Notes: generated from the letters alone by a model not told the origin. Shown: positions 20,030-29,006, counted from the stretch's first letter. The stretch is DNA of 64,000 nt from Arthrobacter subterraneus (GCF_900099735.1 NZ_FNDT01000008.1:62001-126000), one strand, 5' to 3'. Translations and numbers: made by a program.

Positions 20030-21820
20030 ATGCGTGAATCCTCCACCGAGCTCCTGGTCGATCTGCCGGCCGGATCCAACGTCACCGACCTGCTCCTCGC
20101 GCAGCACAAGCACGCACCCAACGCACCCCTGTATGCGGTGAAGAAGGACGGCACCTGGACAGACATCAGCGCGGACACCTTCCTCACGCAGGTGCGTGCG
20201 CTGGCCGGGGGCCTCCTGGCACGCGGGATCAAGCCGGGCGATTCCGTTGCGGTCATGTCGAAGACCCGTTACGAGTGGACCCTGGCCGACCTCGCCATCT
20301 GGTTTGCCGGAGCCGTCACCGTCCCCATCTACGAGACCTCCTCGGCACACCAGGTGAGCTGGATCCTTGAGGACTCTGCCGCCGTCGTCGTGCTCGTGGA
20401 GAACGAGGAGAAGGCGGCCGTGGTCCGGCAGGCTGCGCCGGATGCGCAGGTGGTGCTGATGAATGACGACGACGGCGATGCCTCCTTCGCCTCACTGGCG
20501 ACTGACGGGAAGAGCATCAGCGATGAGCAGCTTGAGGCCGCCCGGACCAGCCGTACGCTGGCCGATGTGGCGTCGCTGGTGTACACGTCGGGCACCACGG
20601 GGCGGCCCAAGGGGTGCGAGATCACGCACGGCAACTTTGCGCTGTTTGCCGTGAACACCATCGAGTTCCTGCCGGAGCTGCTCAAGCAGGAGAACGCGCG
20701 TACCCTGATGTTCCTGCCGCTGGCCCATGTGCTGGCCCGTGCCGTGCAGCTGGTGTGCCTGACGGGCGGGGTGAAGCTGGGCCACACGTCGAACGCCCTC
20801 GAACTGCTCGACGATCTCGCCGCCTACAAGCCGACCTTCCTGCTGGTGGTTCCACGGATTTTCGAGAAGATCTACAGCACCGCTTCGCAGAAGGCGGAGG
20901 CTGCCGGGAAGGGCAAGATCTTCCGTGCGGCCGATGCCACGGCGGTGGCCTACTCAAAGGCTCTGGACAACGCGGCCCGGGGCGGGAGCGGGCCGTCGCT
21001 GCTGTTGCGGGCTCGCCACGCGCTGTTCGACAAGGTGCTGTACCCGAAGCTGCGGGCTGTCTTCGGTGGCGAGGTTGTGCATACGGTGTCGGGTGCGTCG
21101 CCGCTCAGCGAACACCTCGCGCACTTCTTCCGGGGTGCCGGAATCAATGTCTTGGAAGGCTACGGGCTGACGGAGAGCACTGCGCCGTGTACGGCGAACA
21201 CCGTTGCGCTGACGCGGGTGGGTTCAGTGGGCATTCCGATGCCGGGCACCACCATCCGCATCGATGACGAGGGCGAGATCCAGGTCAAGGGCGTCGGCGT
21301 CTTCAAGGGTTATCACAACAATGATGCGGCCAACGCGGAGTCGTTCACCGAGGACCGGTTCTTCCGGACCGGTGATCTCGGCACTCTCGACGAGGACGGC
21401 TTCCTGCGGATCACGGGCCGAAAGAAGGATCTGCTGGTGACGGCGGGCGGCAAGAACGTGGCGCCCGCGCCGCTTGAGGAAAAGCTGCGGGAGCACCCGC
21501 TGGTGGCGCACGCCTTGGTGGTCGGCGACAACCGGCCGTTCATCGCTGCCCTGGTGACTCTCGATCCCGAGGCGGTGGAGAGCTGGGCTGCCGCTAACGG
21601 GCACAGCACTCCGGTGTCGGAGGTTGCGTTGCGTGCGGAACTCCAGACGGCGGTCGAGGCGGCAAACCAGCTGGTGTCGCGGGCCGAGCAGATCCGGAAG
21701 TTCGACATTCTGGACGCCGAGTTCACCCTCGAGTCCGGCTACCTCACGCCCACGCTGAAACTGAAGAAGTCAACTGTGCTGGCCGATTACGGGACGGCGG
21801 TCGAGAAGCTTTACTCCTGA
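20030..21820 (+). CDS. long-chain fatty acid-CoA ligase (FadD15 type)
   Basis: 596 aa AMP-forming acyl-CoA synthetase. P-loop-like VYTSGTTGRPKGCEITH (~188-204), FLPLAHVLARAVQ, EGYGLTESTAPCTANT, RTGDLGTLDEDGFLRITGRKKDLLVTAGGKNV, and the C-terminal lysine in TLKLKKSTV. The eukaryotic-style long-chain layout resembles mycobacterial FadD15, which activates fatty acids for degradation or complex lipids. ATG 20030 is the most plausible start, but no good ribosome binding site precedes it. Single gene. Confidence 0.92.
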   Translation: MRESSTELLVDLPAGSNVTDLLLAQHKHAPNAPLYAVKKDGTWTDISADTFLTQVRALAGGLLARGIKPGDSVAVMSKTRYEWTLADLAIWFAGAVTVPIYETSSAHQVSWILEDSAAVVVLVENEEKAAVVRQAAPDAQVVLMNDDDGDASFASLATDGKSISDEQLEAARTSRTLADVASLVYTSGTTGRPKGCEITHGNFALFAVNTIEFLPELLKQENARTLMFLPLAHVLARAVQLVCLTGGVKLGHTSNALELLDDLAAYKPTFLLVVPRIFEKIYSTASQKAEAAGKGKIFRAADATAVAYSKALDNAARGGSGPSLLLRARHALFDKVLYPKLRAVFGGEVVHTVSGASPLSEHLAHFFRGAGINVLEGYGLTESTAPCTANTVALTRVGSVGIPMPGTTIRIDDEGEIQVKGVGVFKGYHNNDAANAESFTEDRFFRTGDLGTLDEDGFLRITGRKKDLLVTAGGKNVAPAPLEEKLREHPLVAHALVVGDNRPFIAALVTLDPEAVESWAAANGHSTPVSEVALRAELQTAVEAANQLVSRAEQIRKFDILDAEFTLESGYLTPTLKLKKSTVLADYGTAVEKLYS

Positions 21821-21885
21821 GGTTCAGGCGCTGTTGGTGGGGGCGTGCTCCGGTGAGGCGCTCGGGTGAGGCGCTCGGTCGGTGC

Positions 21886-22069
21886 GTGCCGTCGTCGTTC
21901 CTGAGGCGCTGCGCGGCTCACACTCCGCTGTTGGCGGCGACGCGTGATTCAGGCGACGCGCGCTTCGGGCGAGGCGCTCAATAGTGAGTGTGCCGTCGTC
22001 GTCGTTCGCTAGACCGTGCCGTCGTCGTCGTTCCTGAGTCGCTGCGCGGCTCACACTCCGCTGTTGGCG
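21886..22069. repeat. duplicated ~52-bp segment carrying the 3' tail of the neighbouring gene
   Basis: 21886-21936 and 22016-22069 match except for a TCG insertion and one base (GAGGCG / GAGTCG). Both begin GTGCCGTCGTCG and end CTCCGCTGTTGGCG. The second copy covers the last six codons and stop of the DUF1461 gene (minus strand); the first repeats those codons (ANSGV then stop) as an orphan. A third GTGCCGTCGTCG start lies near 21990. GAGGCGCTC also repeats four times nearby. Confidence 0.8.
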
Positions 22070-23613
22070 CGGCGGGCTTCGTAGGCGCGGGCGGACTTTT
22101 CGCGTCGTGCCTTGGTGGGCCAGGTGAGCACGAGCGTCAGCACCGAACCGATCAGCACGATGGCTCCCACTGCTGCGGCGGCGTCGATCCAGAACTGTGC
22201 GGGGAAGAGTCGGATGAGCGTGTCGTCGAGGCGGAAGGTCCAGGTGCCGTCGGCGAAGAACAGTGCGTGGACCTGGGTGAAGAACGTTTCCCAGGCGAGG
22301 ATTCCCGCGACTGCCAGCGCTATTGCAAGGACGAGCGTTGCCGTAGCGCCGGCGAACAGTGCCCTCCGGATGCCGCCGGGGTACTTGCGCGCGAGATAGA
22401 TGCATGCGGCCACCGCGAGGAGTGCCAGGACAGTCGCGACGACGAACCCGGTTGCGAGAACGCCCTTCACATCAGCCATGTGGCCTACCTCGCTGTCGAG
22501 GAAGAGCTGATCGCCGTCCACATTGACCAGGTCACCGAGGTAGCGTGCGGGTGCCCAGTTCAGGATGTAATCCATCGTGTAGGAGCCGTAGGTCATGCGG
22601 TCCTCGGTGCTGAACCCGTAGCTGTCAGCCGGGAAGCCAGGACGGTGGTATTCGACCCAGAGGAACAGGGGTGTGGTGACGGCCCGGACGGCGGCGGCGA
22701 GCAGGATCACCGGGAAGAACACCGCGACCATGACCTGCAGGACCCGTGGGAGGACCGGTTTCGCTGCGGCTGCCTCGTCGCGTTGGTTGGCGCGACGGCT
22801 GACGTCCTCTTCCGGAGGCCTGATGGAGAGGCTCGACGTGTCCGGATTGGGGTCGTCGGCCGGGGTGGTGCGGTTGCGGGTTGCTTTTGCTTTGGTCGCG
22901 GCGGATGCGGTTGCGCCGGCTGCGATTCCCGCGGCTGCGGCTGCCCCGGTTCCAGCTCCGGTTCCGGTTTCAGTTCCAATTCCATTTCCGCGCGACGGTG
23001 CCTCGTCCGGGGCGGAAGTGCCGGCCAACTCATCATTGTCGGGAGTCGCAGCAATCTGGCTCGTTGCCGGCGAGGTCGGGTCCGCGGTGGTTGATGCACC
23101 TGCAGTGGTCGCAGCGATGTGGCTCGTTGCCGGCTGCGGGTCGGTGGTGACGTGGTCCGTTGGACCGGTGTCGGCCCTTGTCCCGGCGGGTTCTGGACGG
23201 TCCGCCGGCTGGTCAACGCGGGTGGAGGCGGGATTGTCCGCGTCGGGCGAGGTAACTGTTGCGTCGTCGTCGTTCCTGGTGGGATCACCTGATGCGGTGG
23301 GTGCCCCATCATCCAGCGGTTCCTGGGGATTACGGCCGGCAGCATCCGAGGGATTGCTGCTACGCCATGAAGTGGGTGCCGCAGGTGATGAATTGGCTTC
23401 CGGCGTCGTTTCGCCGGGAGCCTCTTCCGCCGACGTGGATCCGCCGGGCGAACTGTACGCCGAGACGTCAGGGAGGGTGCTTGCCTTCCGCATGGGGAAG
23501 CTGCTCTCGCGCATCCGGGTAGGACGGACTCCGGTATCGTCCGAGCGCAGTGCTGCACGTCGTTCACCGCCTGCGGGCACACCCTGATTTTCGTTTTCAG
23601 CTTTGTCAGCCAC
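22051..23613 (-). CDS. TIGR01906/DUF1461 membrane protein with long disordered N-terminus
   Basis: 520 aa from GTG 23613 (AAGGAGA upstream). Residues 1-~285 are low complexity (Ala, Thr, Pro, Ser, Asp) with no helix. The last ~230 hold four to five membrane helices with family motifs: YGSYTMDYILN, FLDSEVGHMADVKGV, FFTQVHALFFADGTW and DTLIRLFPAQFW. DUF1461 includes Lit, the lipoprotein intramolecular transacylase of Firmicutes, but the actinobacterial branch has no assigned function that I know. Sequence around the stop is duplicated (see repeat). Confidence 0.85.
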   Translation of the reverse strand: MADKAENENQGVPAGGERRAALRSDDTGVRPTRMRESSFPMRKASTLPDVSAYSSPGGSTSAEEAPGETTPEANSSPAAPTSWRSSNPSDAAGRNPQEPLDDGAPTASGDPTRNDDDATVTSPDADNPASTRVDQPADRPEPAGTRADTGPTDHVTTDPQPATSHIAATTAGASTTADPTSPATSQIAATPDNDELAGTSAPDEAPSRGNGIGTETGTGAGTGAAAAAGIAAGATASAATKAKATRNRTTPADDPNPDTSSLSIRPPEEDVSRRANQRDEAAAAKPVLPRVLQVMVAVFFPVILLAAAVRAVTTPLFLWVEYHRPGFPADSYGFSTEDRMTYGSYTMDYILNWAPARYLGDLVNVDGDQLFLDSEVGHMADVKGVLATGFVVATVLALLAVAACIYLARKYPGGIRRALFAGATATLVLAIALAVAGILAWETFFTQVHALFFADGTWTFRLDDTLIRLFPAQFWIDAAAAVGAIVLIGSVLTLVLTWPTKARREKSARAYEARRANSGV

Positions 23614-23960
23614 GACTGTCTCCTTGCATGGATCTCCTATCTAAGACAGTACCCGGGTGGGCGGAGCTGGCTGCCGTCGGCCACGCCGCTGTGCCCCTCC
23701 GCTGCATCGTCTCTCTGTCGCTCTGCACCGTCTCCTTGTGGCTCTGCAGCGTCTCTATAAGCGTCTCTATAAGCGTCTCTATATGGGCGCAGAACCTCCG
23801 CGCGAAGATGCAAGACGGCACTCGGTGAGCGGATCCCCTGTCGCTTTGAGCATTACGTACGCCCTATCGAGGTTGAACCTCTGTTCTGTTCGCTGTGGGC
23901 ATAATCCACCGACGTTTCGGACCTGCCGGTTTTGTCAGAGGCAGGTGATGGAGTGGGGTT
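23614..23960. other. 347-bp intergenic region between divergent genes
   Basis: No convincing gene. It holds the 21-bp/12-bp repeat array at 23703-23784 and, nearer the HNH gene, a less GC-rich stretch (TTGAGCATTACGTACGC) that could hold a promoter. Frames through the array give heptad-like peptides on both strands, which I treat as repeat artefacts. Confidence 0.5.
23703..23784. repeat. tandem repeat: 21-bp units merging into three 12-bp units
   Basis: Two degenerate 21-bp units start at 23703 and 23724 (TGCAYCGTCTC...). They run into three 12-bp copies of GCGTCTCTATAA at 23749, 23761 and 23773, the last with one base changed. Every unit carries CGTCTC. The array lies 90-170 bp upstream of the DUF1461 gene and could be an operator or a slippage-prone element. 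Confidence 0.85.
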
Positions 23961-25070
23961 ATGAGGTTTTCCGAGGGGTTCGCGTTCGGCGCCGATGGCG
24001 CTGGTCCTTCCGGCGCGCGCCATTCAGGAGCTTCCTCCTCCGGCAGCTCGCATCCAGGGGCCTCCCCCTATGACGGCTCACGGAGCGAGCCGGACTGGAC
24101 GCAGATTCCGTTTAGCGGTGCGTTTGCCGGTCAAATGTGGGAAGGCAGCGAAGAGCTGGAGCCTGCCGGGCCGTGGGGTATGGTCGAGCTTCCGCCGACC
24201 AGCGCATTGCAGTCATTGTCCGACGCCACGGACACCCTGGAACGGTTGAACGAGCTGCAGTGCTGGGCCGAAGCGCAGAAGGCCCGGCTCGTGGACCGGA
24301 TCCGCGAGCTCTATGAAGCTGAAATTGCGCTCTCCGATGAGGCGAACTCTCAAGCCGACAAGGCCGAGACCCAAACCAAAACGCGGACCCAGACACTGAC
24401 CGAGCGTGATGCCTTCATTGTTTCACTGGCCGCGGAGGAGATCAGCGCCCTGCTGCGGCTGCCGTCGCGGTCTGCCAAGACGTTCGTTGAGCAGAGCCGG
24501 CTCCTTGTGCATCATCACCGTCAAACCCTTACCAGCCTGGAATCGGGACGGCTGTCCTGGCGGCATGCCACCACGGTGGTGGAGGAATGCGTCGGTGTTC
24601 CCGCTGGCTCGGTAGCCCGGTTCGAAGAAGAACTCGTCGAAACAGCCGAGCAGTCCACCGTTCCCAAACTCACCCGCCACGCCCGCGGCCTCCGCGAACT
24701 GCTCCACCCCGACGCCGCACCCATCCGCACAACCCGTGCCACCGCAGACCGCCGGATACTCCTCGAACCCGCCCCCGACGGCATGGCCTGGCTCAGCGCC
24801 TACCTACCAGCCGAACAAGCCTGCGGAATCTACAACAGGCTCGACGCCGGAGCCCGCGGCCTCCAGACACCCGATGAACCCCGCACCCTCACCCAACTCC
24901 GCGCCGACGTACTCACCGACCTCCTCACCCACACCTGCAACGGGAACATCGACACCGGAACCGGATACCGCGGCATCCACGCCACCGTCCACATCACCGT
25001 CCCCGCACTCACCCTCCTCAACCAACTCCCCGGCGCCGAAGATAGCGCCGGCGCTCTGAGCTGCTGCGGT
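23961..25070 (+). pseudogene. DUF222/HNH endonuclease-like gene, 5' part, split by an IS element
   Basis: Begins ATG 23961 and encodes the DUF222 region: a Gly/Ser-rich start, then LNELQCWAEAQKARLVDRIREL, IVSLAAEEISALLRLPSRSAKTFVEQ, LTSLESGRLSWRHATTVVEE, AWLSAYLPAEQACGIYNRLD, and TLTQLRADVLTDLLTHTCNG. After codon 370 the IS begins, and the frame stops at 25091 inside it. This family is abundant in Micrococcaceae, with many paralogues per genome; function is unsettled (13E12-like/HNH nuclease). The missing HNH part lies beyond the IS. Confidence 0.9.
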
Positions 25071-25100
25071 GATTTCGGACAGCGGATTTGATGGTTTTCT

Positions 25101-25994
25101 CTACGCTGCCATGGCTGGCTGTTGGTAACTGTAGTGGACTTCGTTGGGGCGTCGGTAATCGAGTGCTGAGTGCCGGCGGTGGCTGTTGTAGAAGCCCTCG
25201 ATATAGCCGATGACGTCCCGTTTCGCTTGTGATTTAGTCGCGTAGACCGTGCGGTAAACCCGCTCGTTTTTCAACGCTGCGAAGAACGATTCGGCAAGGC
25301 TGTTGTCCCAGCACACCCCCGTGCGGCCCATCGAGGAGCGCATACCCAGCTTGGTGACGAGAGCCCGGAAAGCCGTTGAGGTGTAGACGCTGCCGCGGTC
25401 CGAATGCCAGATCGCGCCCGGCTCGATGTGGGTGGTCTGGGCAGCGTTCTGCAGGGCATCGGCGACCAGTTCGGTGCGCATGTGATCGGCGATGGACCAG
25501 CCCACGACTTTCTTCGAGTAGCAGTCGATGACCGTGGCCAGATAGATGAATCCCTGCCACGTATGGATGTAGGTGATGTCTCCGACGAACTTCACCCCGG
25601 GCCGGTCCGCCGTGAAGTCACGTCTGACCAGATCCGGGACCGGTGTTGCCGCCTCCTTGTCGGCCTGCGTGGTGACCCGGAACGGACGCGGCTGGCACGG
25701 CATCAGGTCCTCGGAGCGCATGATGCTGCGCACCAGCTCCGGTGAGCACTGTGTGCCCTCAGCGGCGAGGTCGGCGTGGATCCGCCGGTACCCGTACGTG
25801 CCGTCGGCTTCGTCGAAGAAGTGCCGGATCCGGGCCGCTAACGCCTGCCTGCGGGCGGCGGTGGCGGAGAGTGGCCGGGAGAGCCAGTCATAGAACCCGG
25901 AAGCAGACACGGCCATCCACCGGCACATCTTCCACACCGGGTTGGTGTTGCCAGGAGCGTGTTTTTGGGAATCGATGAACTCGTACTTCGCCAC
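25101..25994 (-). CDS. IS3-family transposase OrfB (DDE integrase)
   Basis: 297 aa. HTH_21-like YGYRRIHADL, then the rve integrase core with first Asp in FVGDITYIHTWQGFIYL, second Asp in IWHSDRGSVYTS and Glu in WDNSLAESFFAALK, followed by the family ending FYNSHRRHSALDYRRPNEV. It starts at a GTG that shares one base with the orfA stop (TAGTG) and is in the -1 frame relative to orfA, so it is probably made mainly as an OrfAB fusion. Appears intact. Confidence 0.95.
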   Translation of the reverse strand: MAKYEFIDSQKHAPGNTNPVWKMCRWMAVSASGFYDWLSRPLSATAARRQALAARIRHFFDEADGTYGYRRIHADLAAEGTQCSPELVRSIMRSEDLMPCQPRPFRVTTQADKEAATPVPDLVRRDFTADRPGVKFVGDITYIHTWQGFIYLATVIDCYSKKVVGWSIADHMRTELVADALQNAAQTTHIEPGAIWHSDRGSVYTSTAFRALVTKLGMRSSMGRTGVCWDNSLAESFFAALKNERVYRTVYATKSQAKRDVIGYIEGFYNSHRRHSALDYRRPNEVHYSYQQPAMAA

Positions 25995-26311
25995 TACCGT
26001 GGCTCCCGCGCAAAGTACGAGGCGGCTTTTTTTAGGAACGCGGCCTCAGCCCGTAGCTCCTGGTTTTCGCGCTCCAGTTCCTTCAACCGGGCACGCTCTG
26101 AGACCGTCAATTCGGTCTCGGTCCCGCCGTGGGACTCCCGGAATTTCATCACCCACCGGCGCAGGGTCTCCGGCCCCACCCCGTAGGCCTTGGCAACGTC
26201 AACAATAGGCTTGGACGTCTCGATGACTTCCCGGGCCAGTTCGTCCTTGAACTCCTGGCTGAACCGGCGACGTGATGCAGACATACTGCAGATCTCACTT
26301 TCAGTAGACAC
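25994..26311 (-). CDS. IS3-family transposase OrfA (helix-turn-helix)
   Basis: 105 aa from ATG 26311; an internal ATG at 26284 (MSASRRRFSQEFKDEL) is also plausible. HTH_Tnp_1 segment RRRFSQEFKDELAREV and VAKAYGVGPETLRRWV, followed by a leucine-zipper-like coiled coil (LKELERENQELRAEAAFLKK). Binds the IS ends. The coding strand has seven A at 26033-26027 (CTA AAA AAA G), a classic IS3 -1 frameshift site that would fuse it to OrfB. Confidence 0.92.
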   Translation of the reverse strand: MSTESEICSMSASRRRFSQEFKDELAREVIETSKPIVDVAKAYGVGPETLRRWVMKFRESHGGTETELTVSERARLKELERENQELRAEAAFLKKAASYFAREPR

Positions 26312-26342
26312 CTCAGTTTAAGAGGTCCCACTGTCCGAAATC

Positions 26343-26984
26343 CCTAGGCCGCCCACTCACCCACAAAAGAGGGCCGGAGCAGCCCCAGCGGAACCAGGTT
26401 CCCCCATTCCCGGGGCAGCCGCTCCAGCCAGCTCCGGCTCTCCAGCCAGCTCCGATTCTCCAGCCAGCTCCGATTCTCCAAACGGCCCCGATGACGCGGC
26501 CGGGAGCGGCGGCACCAGCTACCCGGCCTCACCGGGACCTCGCGGCTATCCTCCCGCGCAGGAGCCCCGCAGCTACCCGGTCCTGGAGGGCTACGGGCCT
26601 ATCGACCCCGACACCGCAGCCCGCCTCGCCGCCCATGCACCCTCATTCACCCGCATCCTCACCCACCCCCACACCGGAGCCGCACTCTCGATCGGCCGGG
26701 CCACCTACCGGCCACCGAAACACCTCCAGGACTGGGTCCGCATCCGCGACAAAACCTGCCGACACCCTGGCTGCAACCGGGCAGCGGTCGCAACTGAAAT
26801 CGACCACACCATTCCCTGGCACCACGGCGGACGCACAGACCACGACAATCTTGCCTGCCTCTGCGCCAAACACCACCGGCTCAAAACCATCGGGCTCTGG
26901 GACTACATGCAACCCGAACCCGGCACCATCACCGCCACCTCACCAGCCGGAAAAACCTACACCACCCAACCCCCACCCTTCTAA
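26343..26984 (+). pseudogene. DUF222/HNH endonuclease-like gene, 3' part
   Basis: Open from the IS edge to TAA 26982-26984 with no start of its own, in the same frame the 5' part would have once the 1272-bp IS is removed. A linker with three 18-bp tandem repeats (PASSDS) leads to EGYGPIDPDTAARLAAH, WVRIRDKTCRHPGCNR and the HNH core TEIDHTIPWHHGGRTDHDNL-CLCAKHHRLK. The rejoined protein would be ~583 codons with no other lesion, so the insertion is probably recent. Confidence 0.88.
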
Positions 26985-27136
26985 GACGGAGAGAGGATAA
27001 ATGGTGGGAGAAATCCCCCAGCCGGCCCAACCAAACGCCAGGCGGTGCTTCGCCGGAAGTCGGAGATTACTTTGCACTGGGCGCGGCTAGCCCAACGCCC
27101 CGGGCTGAACAGCGCCCACAAGACCAGAACCCAGAA

Positions 27137-28129
27137 TCAGGCCGTCAACACCGAAGCCCCACGATCCTCATCACCCAGATCGCCCGTGTATCCCGCCCGG
27201 AAAGCTCTGCCACCGAGAACCAGCGTGTAGACCCAGTAGAGGGCAAAAACAGTGAAGCCGATCCCAATCCGCAGCCACACCGGAAGCGGACTCGGCGTGA
27301 CAAAGCCCTCCACCAGGCCCGATACAAACAGCACCAGCACCAATCCCAGCGCAACCGTGATGAGCGACCGACCCTCCTCGGCAAGCGCCTGCGAGCGGGT
27401 TCGGGCTCCAGGTGAAACCCACGCCCAAAAGATCCGCAGTCCCGCCGCCGTCGCAATAAAAATCGCGGTGAGCTCCATGAATCCGTGCGGAAGGATGTAC
27501 GTGAAGAACACATCAAGTTTGTCGTAGGACGCCATCATTCCCGCAGCGATCCCCACACCCTGCGCATTCTGGTACAGAACAAACGGCCCCCATAGCCCGG
27601 TGATCCCGAAAGCCACCGCCTGCACCGCAATCCACGCGTTGTTGGTCCACACCAGTCCGGCAAATGAGGCAGCCGGATTCTCGGAGTAGTAGTCCACGAA
27701 GTCCTCTTCGACGTACCGCCGAATCTCCTCGTCACTGCCAAGCGCGGCAATCACGCCGGGCGTATTCACCACCCACGCCCCATACAGCCAGCTGACGGCA
27801 AGAAAAACCACTCCCACAGCCACCGTGAGCCACCGAACCCGGTAGAAGGCAGCCGGCAACGAGATTACAAAAAACCGCGCAACATCTTCGAGAAAATTTG
27901 ATCGGGCACCAGTGAACCTGGTCCGCGCACGGGACAACCGCATGGAAAGTTCGTTGGACAGGGCGCTTTCCGGAGCCATCGATCGAATCATCGACAGATG
28001 GGTGGATGTGCGCTGGTACAGATCAAGCAGCTCGTCCGCCTCGCTGCCGCGCAGCCGCCGCTGCCGGGTCAGTATGTCCAGCCGGTTCCAGTCTGCGCGG
28101 TTTACTTCCTCGAAGGCGTCCAGATCCAC
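27137..28129 (-). CDS. SpoIIM-like (stage II sporulation protein M) membrane protein
   Basis: 330 aa from GTG 28129, with TAAGCT ending 6 nt upstream (leaderless pattern). The cytoplasmic N-terminal ~100 residues include ADELLDLYQRTSTHLSMIRS. Five or so helices follow, with family features WTNNAWIAVQAVAFGITGLWGPFVLYQNA and YILPHGFMELTAIFIA. In non-sporulating actinobacteria this family pairs with RDD proteins and often with MoxR/DUF58 genes; here only the RDD partner is adjacent, and the MoxR module is 16 kb away. Exact role unknown. Confidence 0.88.
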   Translation of the reverse strand: MDLDAFEEVNRADWNRLDILTRQRRLRGSEADELLDLYQRTSTHLSMIRSMAPESALSNELSMRLSRARTRFTGARSNFLEDVARFFVISLPAAFYRVRWLTVAVGVVFLAVSWLYGAWVVNTPGVIAALGSDEEIRRYVEEDFVDYYSENPAASFAGLVWTNNAWIAVQAVAFGITGLWGPFVLYQNAQGVGIAAGMMASYDKLDVFFTYILPHGFMELTAIFIATAAGLRIFWAWVSPGARTRSQALAEEGRSLITVALGLVLVLFVSGLVEGFVTPSPLPVWLRIGIGFTVFALYWVYTLVLGGRAFRAGYTGDLGDEDRGASVLTA

Positions 28130-28202
28130 CCGGCCAGCTTATCCCCCGGCAACCACACTCAAACGGCAGCTAAGCTGATTTCATCCAAGGGGAGGACATC
28201 CA

Positions 28203-29006
28203 ATGAGCTCGGTCATCACCGGCGAAGCCGTCGTTCTCGAGCTGCGCCCGGCCTCGTTCGGCGCACGCGCCGTGAGCCTGATGATCGATGTTCTTGCGCA
28301 GTTCCTGGTGATCATCGGCGTCATTGTGACAGTCGGCAACACCTTCGGCGGCGCCTTCGACCCGGCACTCACCCAGGCCCTCGTCCTGGTCCTCGTGGTG
28401 CTGGTCCTCGTGGTCATCCCCGTCACCGTGGAAACGGTCACGAGGGGCAAATCCCTCGGCCGGCTTGTCATGGGACTGCGCATAGTGCGCGACGACGGCG
28501 GTTCCATCCGCTTCCGGCACGCCTTCATCCGCGGCATGCTTGCGGTCCTGGAAATCTACCTGCTGGTCGGCTCGCTCGCTTTCCTCGTGGCTGTGTTCAA
28601 CGAGCGGTCAAAGCGGCTCGGCGACCTCCTCGCAGGCACTTACTCGATGCACGAGCGTGTCGTCGTCAAACAACGGACGCGAGCAGTGCTGCCGCCGTCG
28701 CTCCATGCATGGATTGCAACCGCCGACGTCGTACAGCTGCCGGACCCGCTGGCACGCAGGATCTCGCAGTTCATCGGCCAAGCGAACCGGCTCACGCCTT
28801 CCGCTCGCGGTGCCCTCGCCACCGAACTGGCAAACGAAGCGTCAGCATTCGTGTTTCCGGCCCCGCCCGCCGGAACCCTGCCGGAGGATTTCCTCAACGC
28901 CGTGGTCTCGGCACGCCGCGACCGCGACTACGCCAGACTCACCAGGCAGCGTGAACGCACGTCCCGCACCGCTGAACAGCTGCACCGTCTGCCCTTCAGC
29001 AACTGA
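28203..29006 (+). CDS. RDD-family membrane protein
   Basis: 267 aa. AGGGGAGGA precedes ATG 28203 at a good distance. RDD core: RPASFGARAVSLMIDVLAQF (R..D), membrane helices, TRGKSLGRLVMGLRIVRDDGG and FNERSKRLGDLLAGTY. A soluble ~110-residue C-terminus follows. Divergent from the SpoIIM-like gene, with 73 bp between starts; this divergent pair is conserved in actinobacteria and suggests the two proteins act in one membrane assembly. Confidence 0.9.
   Translation: MSSVITGEAVVLELRPASFGARAVSLMIDVLAQFLVIIGVIVTVGNTFGGAFDPALTQALVLVLVVLVLVVIPVTVETVTRGKSLGRLVMGLRIVRDDGGSIRFRHAFIRGMLAVLEIYLLVGSLAFLVAVFNERSKRLGDLLAGTYSMHERVVVKQRTRAVLPPSLHAWIATADVVQLPDPLARRISQFIGQANRLTPSARGALATELANEASAFVFPAPPAGTLPEDFLNAVVSARRDRDYARLTRQRERTSRTAEQLHRLPFSN

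Larger units (their letters stand above)
25071..26342 (-). mobile_element. IS3-family insertion sequence, ~1.27 kb
   Basis: Two overlapping minus-strand transposase frames lie between short inverted repeats: GATTTCGGACAGCGG at 25071-25085 and its partner (one mismatch, GATTTCGGACAGTGG read inward) ending at 26342. The size (1272 bp), orfA/orfB arrangement, A7 slip site and DDE signature all fit IS3. No target-site duplication is evident (GGT before, CCT after). It interrupts the DUF222/HNH gene, antisense to it. Confidence 0.9.

Noticed and set aside
23606-23821. 71-aa minus-strand frame with heptad-like IETLIETL repeats
   Set aside because: The regular peptide arises from the 12-bp and 21-bp DNA repeats (multiples of three); no ribosome binding site, and it overlaps the start of the DUF1461 gene.
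26491-27000. 169-aa plus-strand frame beginning MTRPGAAAPA
   Set aside because: Out of frame with the HNH coding sequence, which reads through the same region with the full conserved HNH core.
27000-27136. Short open frames between the HNH remnant and the SpoIIM-like gene
   Set aside because: No start signals, no similarity I recognise, and only ~150 bp of space.
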